A stretch of 5,735 bases of DNA. Source: Candidatus Methanoperedentaceae archaeon. Lineage in GTDB: Archaea > Halobacteriota > Methanosarcinia > Methanosarcinales > Methanoperedenaceae. The position numbers and the translations under genes were made by a program. The notes under the pieces are model-generated. The model worked only from the letters and a program-made list of their open reading frames with translations, ran no database searches and was not told the origin of the DNA. The stretch covers positions 1 to 5,735 of the forward strand of contig DAHXMQ010000411.1 in the NCBI GenBank assembly GCA_027371625.1, given 5' to 3'. Shown one piece after another: positions 1 to 5,370 of this stretch (positions are counted from its first letter, which is position 1; each line of letters begins with the position of its first letter).

Positions 1-374
1 ATGGCAGGGTAATCACCGGACTTGGAGAGGGTCAGTATTATATTTCCCTTGAAGGATACAGGATGCAATTCAGGGAAAAACTCGGCTTCGACCCATATCC
101 AGGCACGTTGAATATTAAACTTGACCCGCCAAGTATCGAGCTTCGAAAACGAATAAGTGCAGATATAAGGATCTCGGGATTCAAGAGCCAGAACAGGACA
201 TTTGGAAAAGGCTCATGCTTCAATGTCAGGATTTCAGATATTAATGGAGCGGTAATCATCCCAGAGCGGACGCATTATCCTGAGGATATAATCGAGGTAA
301 TTGCACCTGTGAATCTCAGGGAGCATTTAAACGTAGTAGATGGGAGCACGGTAGCTGTGGAGGTAATAAAATGA
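1..374 (+). CDS. ribK: CTP-dependent riboflavin kinase (3' part, N-terminus cut by window edge)
   Basis: The reading frame is open from the left edge (first full codon at 3) to the TGA at 372-374, about 123 residues. Archaeal RibK phosphorylates riboflavin to FMN using CTP. From memory of the Methanocaldococcus enzyme MJ0056, the family signatures are all present: GRVITGLGEGQYYISLEGY at the start, LGFDPYPGTLNIKL (its Thr and Asn bind Mg-nucleotide), GAVIIPERTHYP, then IIEVIAPVNLREHL near the end. The visible part covers nearly the whole kinase domain, so the internal ATG at 63 is not the start. Many euryarchaeal homologues carry an N-terminal winged-helix domain (RbkR, a riboflavin-gene regulator), and the cut edge falls just where such a domain would join. 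The stop overlaps the ribB start (ATGA), which implies one operon and translational coupling. Function is confident; single-domain versus RbkR fusion cannot be decided here. Confidence 0.93.
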   Translation, partial: GRVITGLGEGQYYISLEGYRMQFREKLGFDPYPGTLNIKLDPPSIELRKRISADIRISGFKSQNRTFGKGSCFNVRISDINGAVIIPERTHYPEDIIEVIAPVNLREHLNVVDGSTVAVEVIK

Positions 375-1045
375 CCGTTATGGATAGAGCGATCAAAGCC
401 CTCCGCAACGGAAGAATGATACTCCTGTTCGACGCTGAGGAAAGGGAAGGCGAGACCGACCTTGTTATACCTGCGCTCTGTGCAACTGCGCAGGATATTG
501 CCCGCATGCGCCGCGATGGCGGTGGGCTGATATGCGTGGCGATACACAGCGCTGCCGCTGAAAAGCTGGGTCTGCCATTCATGTCCGAAATCCTGAGGAG
601 CGTCTCTTTAAACGGTCATAAATCTTTGGGAACACTTATCGAGAAGAAAGGGGATATTCCCTACGATTCACGCTCCTCTTTCTCGTTATGGGTCAACCAC
701 AGGAACACTTTTACAGGCATCACGGATAATGACAGGGTTCTTACCATCAATAAGATAGGTGAGGCTGTTCAGAAGGTCTTAAACGGAGAGGCTATTGACT
801 TTGGCAGGGAATTTAGGTCTCCCGGGCACGTGGCGCTGCTTCGTGCAGCCTCAGGTCTCCTGAATGAGCGGCGCGGTCAGACCGAATTATCAATCGAGCT
901 GGCGTTAAGGGCGGGTATATGCCCCTCGATGGTGGTATGCGAGATGCTTGATGAAAAAACAGGGCATGCCCTTTCGAAAGAGAATGCCAAGAGGTATTCC
1001 ATCAGCCATAATATGCCGTTTATAGAAGGGAAAAATTTTCTATAA
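371..1045 (+). CDS. ribB: 3,4-dihydroxy-2-butanone 4-phosphate synthase
   Basis: This 224-residue protein converts ribulose 5-phosphate to 3,4-dihydroxy-2-butanone 4-phosphate plus formate, supplying the four-carbon unit for lumazine and riboflavin. The acidic metal and substrate loop DAEEREGETDL lies at residues 21-31 (Asp21, Arg25, Glu26, Glu28, Asp30), followed by RRDGGGLICVAI (47-58, with Cys55). Further conserved blocks are FTGITDNDR (114-122), SPGHVALLRA (150-159, metal-ligand His153), QTELSIEL (170-177, Glu172) and VVCEML (188-193). Length matches the stand-alone archaeal enzyme; there is no fused GTP cyclohydrolase II domain. The ATG at 371 overlaps the ribK stop by 4 nt and gives an N-terminus in register with the family, so the start is well supported. 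The catalytic residues appear complete. Pairing with ribK makes a small flavin operon whose promoter lies left of the window. Confidence 0.95.
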   Translation: MTVMDRAIKALRNGRMILLFDAEEREGETDLVIPALCATAQDIARMRRDGGGLICVAIHSAAAEKLGLPFMSEILRSVSLNGHKSLGTLIEKKGDIPYDSRSSFSLWVNHRNTFTGITDNDRVLTINKIGEAVQKVLNGEAIDFGREFRSPGHVALLRAASGLLNERRGQTELSIELALRAGICPSMVVCEMLDEKTGHALSKENAKRYSISHNMPFIEGKNFL

Positions 1046-1050
1046 TAAGG

Positions 1051-1425
1051 CTATTTTGTCAGCTCTTTCAGGCGTTTGATGCTTGCCATCATTGCCTGCG
1101 ATTCCTTTTTCTTCTGGTTTTCGAGGTATTCTATGATCGAATCGATGCTTGTCCTGAGCTCGTATATCTTATATGGTCTTCCTTTTCCCGGCTTTTTCTC
1201 CTCCCTCTCGGAAATCCATCCAAGCTCTTCCAGTTCCCGCATTGCGATACTAACCTCGGGCTGCCTCAAATCCGAGCCCATTTCAAGGTCGCGGGAAGTT
1301 ACATCTTTAACGTTTTTTAGATACGTGAGAACTTTTGCAACGTTTCTTTTCAATCCCAACTCAATGAGAGTATCGTCGAACTCTTCATCCGCCCTGTCAA
1401 GAACATTAACTGAAAGGCTTTTCAT
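1051..1425 (-). CDS. Winged-helix transcriptional regulator, archaeal ArsR/TrmB-like
   Basis: A 124-residue protein with one DNA-binding domain. Residues about 22-70 read as helices, with a turn and likely recognition helix at RQPEVSIAMRELEELGW (54-70). A basic wing with KKPGKGRPYKIYEL follows (77-90), then a charged C-terminal helix (91-122) likely to form a dimerising coiled coil. The LRQPEVSIAM and GKGRP motifs are typical of small archaeal predicted regulators. No cysteine is present, so a thiol or ArsR-type metal site is excluded. The ATG at 1425-1423 has GGTGA six bases upstream on the minus strand. The gene is tail to tail with ribB (5-nt gap) and divergent from ilvE, so autoregulation or control of ilvE is possible but only inferred. 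No ligand domain is seen. The regulator fold is likely; its target is unknown. Confidence 0.82.
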   Translation of the reverse strand: MKSLSVNVLDRADEEFDDTLIELGLKRNVAKVLTYLKNVKDVTSRDLEMGSDLRQPEVSIAMRELEELGWISEREEKKPGKGRPYKIYELRTSIDSIIEYLENQKKKESQAMMASIKRLKELTK

Positions 1426-1455
1426 TTTGTCACCCTATCGCTTTAAATGTATTCA

Positions 1456-1467
1456 TTAAATATAAAT
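1456..1467 (-). promoter_or_regulatory. TATA-box candidate for the winged-helix regulator
   Basis: On the minus strand this reads ATTTATATTTAA, a good archaeal TATA element, centred about 36 bases upstream of the regulator ATG. Transcription would start near 1434-1438, leaving a very short leader that still includes the GGTGA site. The assignment rests on sequence form and position only. Confidence 0.45.
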
Positions 1468-1500
1468 CTTGCGTTTTAATAAAATCTTAAAAAGAAAAGT

Positions 1501-1510
1501 CTTTATAATC
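1501..1510 (+). promoter_or_regulatory. TATA-box candidate for ilvE
   Basis: CTTTATAATC, preceded by a purine-rich stretch (AAAAAGAAAAG) that suits a BRE. Expected transcription start is about 1530-1535, giving a leader of roughly 40 nt before the ATG at 1571. This also argues against the longer ilvE reading from a TTG at 1469, which lies upstream of this promoter. Confidence 0.5.
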
Positions 1511-1555
1511 AAAGAGAGCAACCATCAAAACGCATATATGCATGGGTTTCCCTAT

Positions 1556-1560
1556 GTGAG
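1556..1560 (+). promoter_or_regulatory. Ribosome-binding site deciding the ilvE start
   Basis: GTGAG lies 10 bases before the ATG at 1571. No comparable site precedes the in-frame ATG at 1538 or the TTG at 1469, so this site supports the shorter protein. Confidence 0.5.
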
Positions 1561-1570
1561 TCGGATTTGT

Positions 1571-2443
1571 ATGGAGCTTTTGATCTATTTCAACGGTAGA
1601 TTCGTGCCGAGACACGAGGCTAGGACCTCGGTCTATGATCACGGTCTCTTATACGGCGATGGTGTTTTTGAAGGTATCAGAGCATACAATGGCAGGGTTT
1701 TCAGGCTGGATGAGCACCTTGAGCGAATGTACGATTCTGCAAAAGCAATAGACCTCCAAATTCCTCTTTCAAAGGCAGAGATGAAAAAAGCCATTATAGA
1801 GACGCTAAAGAAAAACAACCAGAAGGATGCTTACATCCGCCCCATTGTCACTAGGGGAGATGGCGACCTCGGTCTTGACCCCAGAAAATGTCCCAGGCCC
1901 AATGTTTTCATAATCACGCAGGAATGGGGAGCGATGTACGGTGATTTATATGAAAAAGGTCTTACTGCCGTTACAGTCGGAATAAGACGGAACGCACCCG
2001 AGGCTCTCCCTCCGAACATAAAGTCATTGAATTACCTCAACAACATCCTGGCTAAGATCGAGGCAAACGCAAAAGGGGGAGATGAGGCAATTATATTCGA
2101 TATACACGGCAATATCTCGGAAGGTTCAGGGGACAATATTTTTGTGGTAAAGAACAACAGGATTATCACCCCGCCCACGCTCAATAACCTTCGCGGGATA
2201 ACAAGGGCAGCAGCAATAGAACTTGCCCGCGCAGAAAGTATTGAAGTACTGGAGACCAGTATCGGTTTGTTTGATATCTATACTGCGGATGAGGTTTTTG
2301 TGACTGGTACTGCTGCTGAAATAGCCCCGATAACAAAAATAGACGGACGCCTGATCGCAGACGGGAAGCCGGGTAAAATCACAAAAAAGTTAATGTATGC
2401 CTTCAAGGAATTAACAAAAAGGGAAGGCACGCCAATTGTTTAA
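1571..2443 (+). CDS. ilvE: Branched-chain amino acid aminotransferase (PLP class IV)
   Basis: A 290-residue class IV PLP aminotransferase catalysing the final, reversible transamination of valine, leucine and isoleucine synthesis with glutamate and 2-oxoglutarate. The N-terminal block [20 protein letters not shown] and the following EHLERM are diagnostic. The PLP Schiff-base lysine is Lys151 in [10 protein letters not shown], and Glu184 in SEGSGDNIF is the conserved cofactor-pyridine contact. LRGITR and [10 protein letters not shown] complete the phosphate and substrate sites. The frame is open upstream to a TTG at 1469 and an ATG at 1538, but family proteins begin close to LLIYFNG. The ATG at 1571 has GTGAG at 1556-1560 and lies downstream of a TATA box at 1501-1510, so it is preferred. 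The stop overlaps by 4 nt with the convergent small gene. D-amino acid transaminase or aminodeoxychorismate lyase are related alternatives, but the motif set favours IlvE. Confidence 0.93.
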   Translation: MELLIYFNGRFVPRHEARTSVYDHGLLYGDGVFEGIRAYNGRVFRLDEHLERMYDSAKAIDLQIPLSKAEMKKAIIETLKKNNQKDAYIRPIVTRGDGDLGLDPRKCPRPNVFIITQEWGAMYGDLYEKGLTAVTVGIRRNAPEALPPNIKSLNYLNNILAKIEANAKGGDEAIIFDIHGNISEGSGDNIFVVKNNRIITPPTLNNLRGITRAAAIELARAESIEVLETSIGLFDIYTADEVFVTGTAAEIAPITKIDGRLIADGKPGKITKKLMYAFKELTKREGTPIV

Positions 2444-2646
2444 AGTTCCCTGACTACATGGATATTTGAGAACGGTATATAGTGTTTCTTTCCCGCGTAT
2501 TCCCCTTCAAGCGGATAAAACACCAGATACTGCTCATTGTGTTTTACTTCTATAACCTTTGAACTCGTGATCCAGCTATCGAATGCCATTTTGCCATCGT
2601 CGCCTGTGTATCTTCTGGATTCTATGACATATTTTCTTTCAGCCAT
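2440..2646 (-). CDS. Small conserved-looking protein of unknown function (68 aa)
   Basis: I do not recognise a family. The 68-residue product is soluble-looking, with no membrane segment, signal peptide or cysteine. It is rich in charged and aromatic residues, and alternating hydrophobic stretches such as [19 protein letters not shown] (30-48) and [16 protein letters not shown] (53-68) suggest a compact beta-sheet or barrel. The gene is supported by an excellent Shine-Dalgarno GGAGGT, five bases before the ATG on the minus strand. Its stop codon (2440-2442) overlaps the ilvE stop tail to tail, sharing bases 2440-2443. Its start faces nikR across a 134-bp divergent gap. The last strand faintly recalls Sm-like or small RNA-binding barrels, but that is a visual impression only. 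The gene is probably real; its function is unknown. Confidence 0.72.
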   Translation of the reverse strand: MAERKYVIESRRYTGDDGKMAFDSWITSSKVIEVKHNEQYLVFYPLEGEYAGKKHYIPFSNIHVVREL

Positions 2647-2651
2647 GGTTT

Positions 2652-2657
2652 ACCTCC
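2652..2657 (-). promoter_or_regulatory. Strong Shine-Dalgarno of the 68-aa gene
   Basis: The minus strand reads GGAGGT five bases before the ATG at 2646. It is one of the two strongest ribosome-binding sites in the window and the main evidence that this small frame is translated. Confidence 0.7.
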
Positions 2658-2701
2658 TTTTTATCAATTCTGTATATGATGCTATTTCAATCTTACTGAT
2701 A

Positions 2702-2712
2702 CGCTAAATAAC
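2702..2712 (-). promoter_or_regulatory. Weak TATA-box candidate for the 68-aa gene
   Basis: The minus strand reads GTTATTTAGCG. A transcription start about 25 bases downstream would fall near 2680, leaving a leader of about 34 nt that includes the GGAGGT site. A second AT-rich element at 2671-2680 is too close to the Shine-Dalgarno to serve. Confidence 0.25.
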
Positions 2713-2738
2713 CCAAGTTCTGTAAAAAAATGCAAAAG

Positions 2739-2747
2739 ATTATACTC
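2739..2747 (+). promoter_or_regulatory. TATA-box candidate for nikR
   Basis: ATTATACTC follows a purine-rich GCAAAAG that could serve as BRE. The predicted start (about 2764-2770) sits just ahead of or at the AAGGAGA ribosome site, so the leader would be very short. The assignment is tentative. Confidence 0.3.
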
Positions 2748-2766
2748 TACCACTTCAATTCTTGAT

Positions 2767-2773
2767 AAGGAGA
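2767..2773 (+). promoter_or_regulatory. Ribosome-binding site of nikR
   Basis: AAGGAGA lies seven bases before the ATG at 2781 and fixes the nikR start. Confidence 0.7.
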
Positions 2774-2780
2774 CTTTATT

Positions 2781-3203
2781 ATGGAGCAAGACCTGTCAAG
2801 AATCGGAGTATCTCTTCCTGAGAATCTGCTTGAAAAATTCGATGATATCATAACGAAAAGAGGCTACTCATCGCGTTCTGAGGGAATACGCGATGCGATA
2901 AGAGGCTATATCCGCTATTACGATTGGATGAGCGAGGTTGAGGGCGAGAGGATTGGTATTCTCTCCATGACCTATGAGCATTCCCAGCGCGGGCTTGTTG
3001 CTTCGCTCCTGGACCTGGAGCATGAGTTTACCAGTATTACAAGGTCTGCTGTACATGTTCACATAAGCCATGACGAATGTATGGAGGTTCTCCTGCTACA
3101 GGGAGAGGGAAAGGATGTAAGAGCTATAGCCGAACGAGCCATGGCGCTAAAAGGTGTAAAGAACGTGAAGCTGACTACCATACGTCCAGGGCAAGAAGTG
3201 TAA
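2781..3203 (+). CDS. nikR: Nickel-responsive transcriptional regulator NikR
   Basis: A 140-residue cytoplasmic repressor of nickel uptake. The N-terminal ribbon-helix-helix domain spans about residues 6-45: a beta strand RIGVSLPENLLEKFD, then SSRSEGIRDAIRGYI as the second helix. The C-terminal ACT-like tetramerisation and metal domain follows. The square-planar nickel ligands known from E. coli NikR (His87, His89, Cys95, plus His76 of the neighbouring subunit) align with His92, His94, Cys100 and His81, in VHVHISHDEC and LEHE. The conserved YEH segment is at 65-67. Nothing is truncated and length matches the family. A clear AAGGAGA precedes the ATG. The gene stands 179 bp ahead of a Cbi/Nik-type importer on the same strand, as expected for its target. 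Ni-bound NikR should repress that importer. I saw no convincing NikR dyad in front of nikR itself. Confidence 0.95.
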   Translation: MEQDLSRIGVSLPENLLEKFDDIITKRGYSSRSEGIRDAIRGYIRYYDWMSEVEGERIGILSMTYEHSQRGLVASLLDLEHEFTSITRSAVHVHISHDECMEVLLLQGEGKDVRAIAERAMALKGVKNVKLTTIRPGQEV

Positions 3204-3213
3204 AATCACTAAA

Positions 3214-3218
3214 TTTTT
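3214..3218 (+). terminator. Oligo-T candidate terminator after nikR
   Basis: A run of five T lies 11 bases past the nikR stop. Archaeal RNA polymerase can terminate on such tracts, but the region is AT-rich and the run may be chance. Read-through into the transporter genes is not excluded. Confidence 0.2.
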
Positions 3219-3268
3219 ATAAAACATTAACCGCAATCTATTTAAACCATAATGATTATTCATATTTT

Positions 3269-3294
3269 TGCTACTAAAATAAATTTCCGTAGCA
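3269..3294. promoter_or_regulatory. Candidate NikR operator (TGCTAC-N14-GTAGCA)
   Basis: A perfect 6-bp inverted repeat with a 14-bp spacer sits between nikR and the transporter genes. From memory, Geobacter-type NikR recognises GTGTTAC-N13/14-GTAACAC. Each half here matches the inner six bases of that form at five positions, with identical spacing. The dyad lies 10 bp upstream of the BRE/TATA candidate at 3305-3318 and overlaps the start point expected from an alternative TATA at 3241-3248. No copy was seen elsewhere in the window. Confidence 0.6.
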
Positions 3295-3304
3295 TTAAAG
3301 ATAT

Positions 3305-3318
3305 ACCGAATTATAAAA
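3305..3318 (+). promoter_or_regulatory. BRE/TATA candidate for the nickel transporter operon
   Basis: ACCGAA followed by TTATAAAA is the best BRE plus TATA match in the gap. It predicts a start near 3338-3343 and a leader of about 40 nt before the TTG at 3383. An alternative TATA (TTTAAACC at 3241-3248) would place the start inside the candidate operator. Confidence 0.5.
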
Positions 3319-3368
3319 TTATAATACTATATACTAAATCAAATAGAAGCGTTATGAACTATTATCAT

Positions 3369-3375
3369 AGGAGGT
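3369..3375 (+). promoter_or_regulatory. Strong Shine-Dalgarno deciding the TTG start of cbiM/nikM
   Basis: AGGAGGT lies seven bases before the TTG at 3383. The spacing is ideal, and no ATG or GTG in the frame gives the MHIPDG start required by this family. Confidence 0.75.
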
Positions 3376-3382
3376 AAAAAAT

Positions 3383-4099
3383 TTGCATATTCCAGACGGA
3401 TATCTGGGACCGATAACATGGATTGCCCTGTGGCTGGTGATGATACCGATATGGATCTTCGCAGCACGCAAACTCAAAAAAGACCTGAAAACAAAAAACG
3501 TTCCGTTGCTGGCAATGGGAGCAGCTTTTTCCTTTGTGATAATGATGTTCAACTTCCCTGTGTTAGGAGGGACAACAGGCCATGCAGTTGGCGGCACACT
3601 TATAGCCATCGTTTTAGGACCGTGGGCTGCTCTGGTAGCTGTTTCTGTTGCACTCGTCATCCAGGCGCTCTTTTTTGGGGACGGGGGAATAACCGCAATC
3701 GCTACCAATTGCTTTAATATGGGTGTTGTCCTGCCTTTTGTAGGATACTACATATATAGACTGGTAAGCGCAAAGGCTGATGTAAGCTCATCACGGCACT
3801 GGATAGGAGCAGGCATCGGAGGCTATGTAGGTATAAACGTTGCGGCTGTATTAGCTGGATTTGAGCTTGGCGTACAGACTATTCTTTATCCCCCGGTTGA
3901 CGGGAAATTCCAGTATTTCATGTATCCGCTCAGCGTTTCAGTACCCGCGATGGCTTTCGGGCATCTGCTCATATTCGGTTTTGTTGAGGCTATCGTAACC
4001 TTGCTGGTAGTCAGATACCTCCAGCAGACAGACCCATCATTACTGAGAGCATCGGATAAAGCAATTCAAATTGAAAAAGCTAAAAAGGTGAGCGCATGA
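3383..4099 (+). CDS. cbiM: ECF metal transporter substrate-binding membrane component CbiM/NikM
   Basis: A 238-residue integral membrane protein, the metal-capturing S component of a group I ECF importer. It begins with the family-defining MHIPDGYLGP from a TTG codon. In the NikM2 structure, nickel is held by the N-terminal amine, the His2 backbone and side chain, and His67. Here His2 and His67 (in TTGHAVGGTL, 64-73) are both present at the same numbers. FFGDGGITAIATNCFNM (97-113) is the conserved loop. Six to seven hydrophobic segments are visible, roughly at 9-27, 43-60, 70-95, 108-128, 140-162 and 184-210. Start choice rests on AGGAGGT and on the need for His2. The stop overlaps the next gene (ATGA). 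Homologues carry Co or Ni and are often called CbiM; the adjacent nikR favours nickel, so nikM would be an apt name. Ligand choice is inferred. Confidence 0.92.
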   Translation: MHIPDGYLGPITWIALWLVMIPIWIFAARKLKKDLKTKNVPLLAMGAAFSFVIMMFNFPVLGGTTGHAVGGTLIAIVLGPWAALVAVSVALVIQALFFGDGGITAIATNCFNMGVVLPFVGYYIYRLVSAKADVSSSRHWIGAGIGGYVGINVAAVLAGFELGVQTILYPPVDGKFQYFMYPLSVSVPAMAFGHLLIFGFVEAIVTLLVVRYLQQTDPSLLRASDKAIQIEKAKKVSA

Positions 4100-4425
4100 G
4101 CGAAAAGATAAACAAAAAATTCTGGATCGTACTACTCGTACTGGCTATACTCACCCCACTTGGACTTCTTGCATCAGGAACAGCCTTCGGTGAATGGAAT
4201 TCCAAACAATTGCAACAAACCCTGGGGTATGTACCCGATGGTGTAAAAAAAGGCGAAGCACTCTGGCAGGCGATATTTTCCGGTTACAATATGCCAGGTT
4301 TTGGGAATGACTTTATGCATTCAGGCATTGGCTACATTCTCTCTGCCGTAATAGGAATCGCTTTGATTTACACTGCAGCACTAATTCTTGGAAAAATCAT
4401 CGCAAAAAGAGAAGAGGAAAGATAA
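4096..4425 (+). CDS. PDGLE-domain small membrane subunit (CbiN/NikN-like)
   Basis: A 109-residue protein with two transmembrane helices (about 8-27 and 78-101) flanking a 50-residue loop probably outside the membrane. The loop contains YVPDGVKKG (45-53), the PDGLE-type motif, and NMPGFGNDFMHSGIGYILSA leads into helix 2. In many archaea and bacteria this domain is fused to the C-terminus of CbiM; here it is a separate gene. It takes the place of CbiN, which is thought to help load metal into CbiM. The start overlaps the cbiM stop by 4 nt, with GGTGAG at 4087-4092 as ribosome site, and its stop directly abuts the next ATG. Role as an auxiliary transporter subunit is confident by context; detailed mechanism is not known from the sequence. 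Confidence 0.88.
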   Translation: MSEKINKKFWIVLLVLAILTPLGLLASGTAFGEWNSKQLQQTLGYVPDGVKKGEALWQAIFSGYNMPGFGNDFMHSGIGYILSAVIGIALIYTAALILGKIIAKREEER

Positions 4426-5364
4426 ATGGAAATTCCAGATTGGCTTTCTCAGACCTCAACCTGCCCGTGCTGTAATATCGGCGTGGGCGGGAAGAAAAAT
4501 TTTGTTGAGAAAACACTGGTTGAGATAGCGGGCATGATGGAGCGCTCCATATTCTCTGAAAAATATGCCAATTCTAAAGGCTTTCTCCAGAGTATTGATC
4601 CAAGGGTCAAATTAATAACCATACTGCTTTTGATAGTAACGACCAGTTTTATAAGTAAAGCAGAGATCATACTTGGAATATATGCTCTGACGTTGCTCTT
4701 TGCATATCTCTCGAAAGTAGAGCTAATTTTCTTTATCAAAAGGGTCTGGCTTTTCATTCCTGTTTTTGCAGGGATAGTAGCTTTTCCAGCAATATTTAAT
4801 ATCGTTACTCCCGGTGAACCGCTTGTTACACTGCTGCGTTTTAACGAAACCATCCACTTCTGGACTTTCCAGTTCACAGAGATATCGATTACAAAAGAAG
4901 GTGCGCTTGGAGCACTGTTGTTTATTTCCAGAGTAGCTACATCAGTCTCATTAATAGTTTTATTGACCCTCACAACCAAATGGGTTGATGTCCTGAAGTC
5001 GCTACGAACACTGCGTGTGCCCCAGATATTTGTCCTTGTGCTAAGCATGACATACCAGTACATCTTCCTCCTCGTAAGGGTAGTACAGGAAATGCACCTT
5101 GCGAAAAAGAGCAGGACAATTAAGACTGACATGACCAGAAAGGGAATAAAGAAGGAGCAGAACTGGGTAGCCTCGCGGATAGGAACGGTTCTTATGAAAT
5201 CATACAAAATGAGCGACGAAATACACTCTGCCATGGTATCGCGGGGTTTTCGCGGCGAAATAAAATCCATTGAAAATTTCAAAATAAGAAATGTCGACCG
5301 CATCTGGACAGGTTTCTCGCTATCCTTGATCTTTGCTGCCGTCTGGCTGAATTATATTGTATGA
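4426..5364 (+). CDS. cbiQ: ECF transporter transmembrane component CbiQ/NikQ (EcfT)
   Basis: A 312-residue T component that couples ATP hydrolysis to movement of CbiM/NikM. The core begins near SIDPRVKL (56-63), typical of EcfT. Hydrophobic helices follow at about 62-80, 81-98, 106-127, 160-183 and 200-220, with a last helix at 293-311. The long cytoplasmic coupling helices contain HLAKKSRTIK (224-233) and IHSAMVSRGFRG (266-277), the two Ala/Ser-Arg-Ser/Gly motifs that contact the ATPases. The protein is somewhat longer than usual because of about 55 residues before the core, including a CPCC cluster (Cys13, Cys15, Cys16) and KNFVEKTL (24-31). The ATG at 4426 directly follows the previous stop codon, with GAAGAGG at 4411-4417 as likely ribosome site. 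Function is well supported; the role of the cysteine-rich head is unknown. Confidence 0.92.
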   Translation: MEIPDWLSQTSTCPCCNIGVGGKKNFVEKTLVEIAGMMERSIFSEKYANSKGFLQSIDPRVKLITILLLIVTTSFISKAEIILGIYALTLLFAYLSKVELIFFIKRVWLFIPVFAGIVAFPAIFNIVTPGEPLVTLLRFNETIHFWTFQFTEISITKEGALGALLFISRVATSVSLIVLLTLTTKWVDVLKSLRTLRVPQIFVLVLSMTYQYIFLLVRVVQEMHLAKKSRTIKTDMTRKGIKKEQNWVASRIGTVLMKSYKMSDEIHSAMVSRGFRGEIKSIENFKIRNVDRIWTGFSLSLIFAAVWLNYIV

Positions 5365-5370
5365 GGAATC

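Noticed and set aside
1076..1459. Plus-strand open frame opposite the winged-helix gene.
   Set aside because: Ser/Phe-rich shadow translation of the minus-strand regulator; no ribosome site and no recognisable motif.
1469..1570. Upstream extension of ilvE from a TTG at 1469 or an ATG at 1538.
   Set aside because: The extra residues do not resemble the family N-terminus, no ribosome site precedes these codons, and the 1469 codon lies upstream of the likely promoter.
2671..2706. TGCTAT and nearby GATAC elements in the nikR upstream region as a second NikR operator.
   Set aside because: No partner half-site at 13-16 bp spacing matches; the arms do not form a dyad.
3353..3369. TATGA-N7-TCATA inverted repeat next to the cbiM ribosome site, resembling E. 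coli NikR half-sites.
   Set aside because: The 7-bp spacer is far from the 16 bp of the E. coli operator, the arms are only 5 bp, and the region is AT-rich. The dyad at 3269-3294 is a better operator candidate.
3204..3382. Possible cobalamin or NiCo riboswitch in the 179-bp leader before the transporter.
   Set aside because: The gap is AT-rich with no conserved B12-box or G-rich helical NiCo pattern, and the predicted transcript leader is only about 40 nt.
4449..5303. Long minus-strand open frame (284 codons) opposite cbiQ.
   Set aside because: It mirrors the strongly supported cbiQ gene, lacks a ribosome site and reads as low-sense composition.
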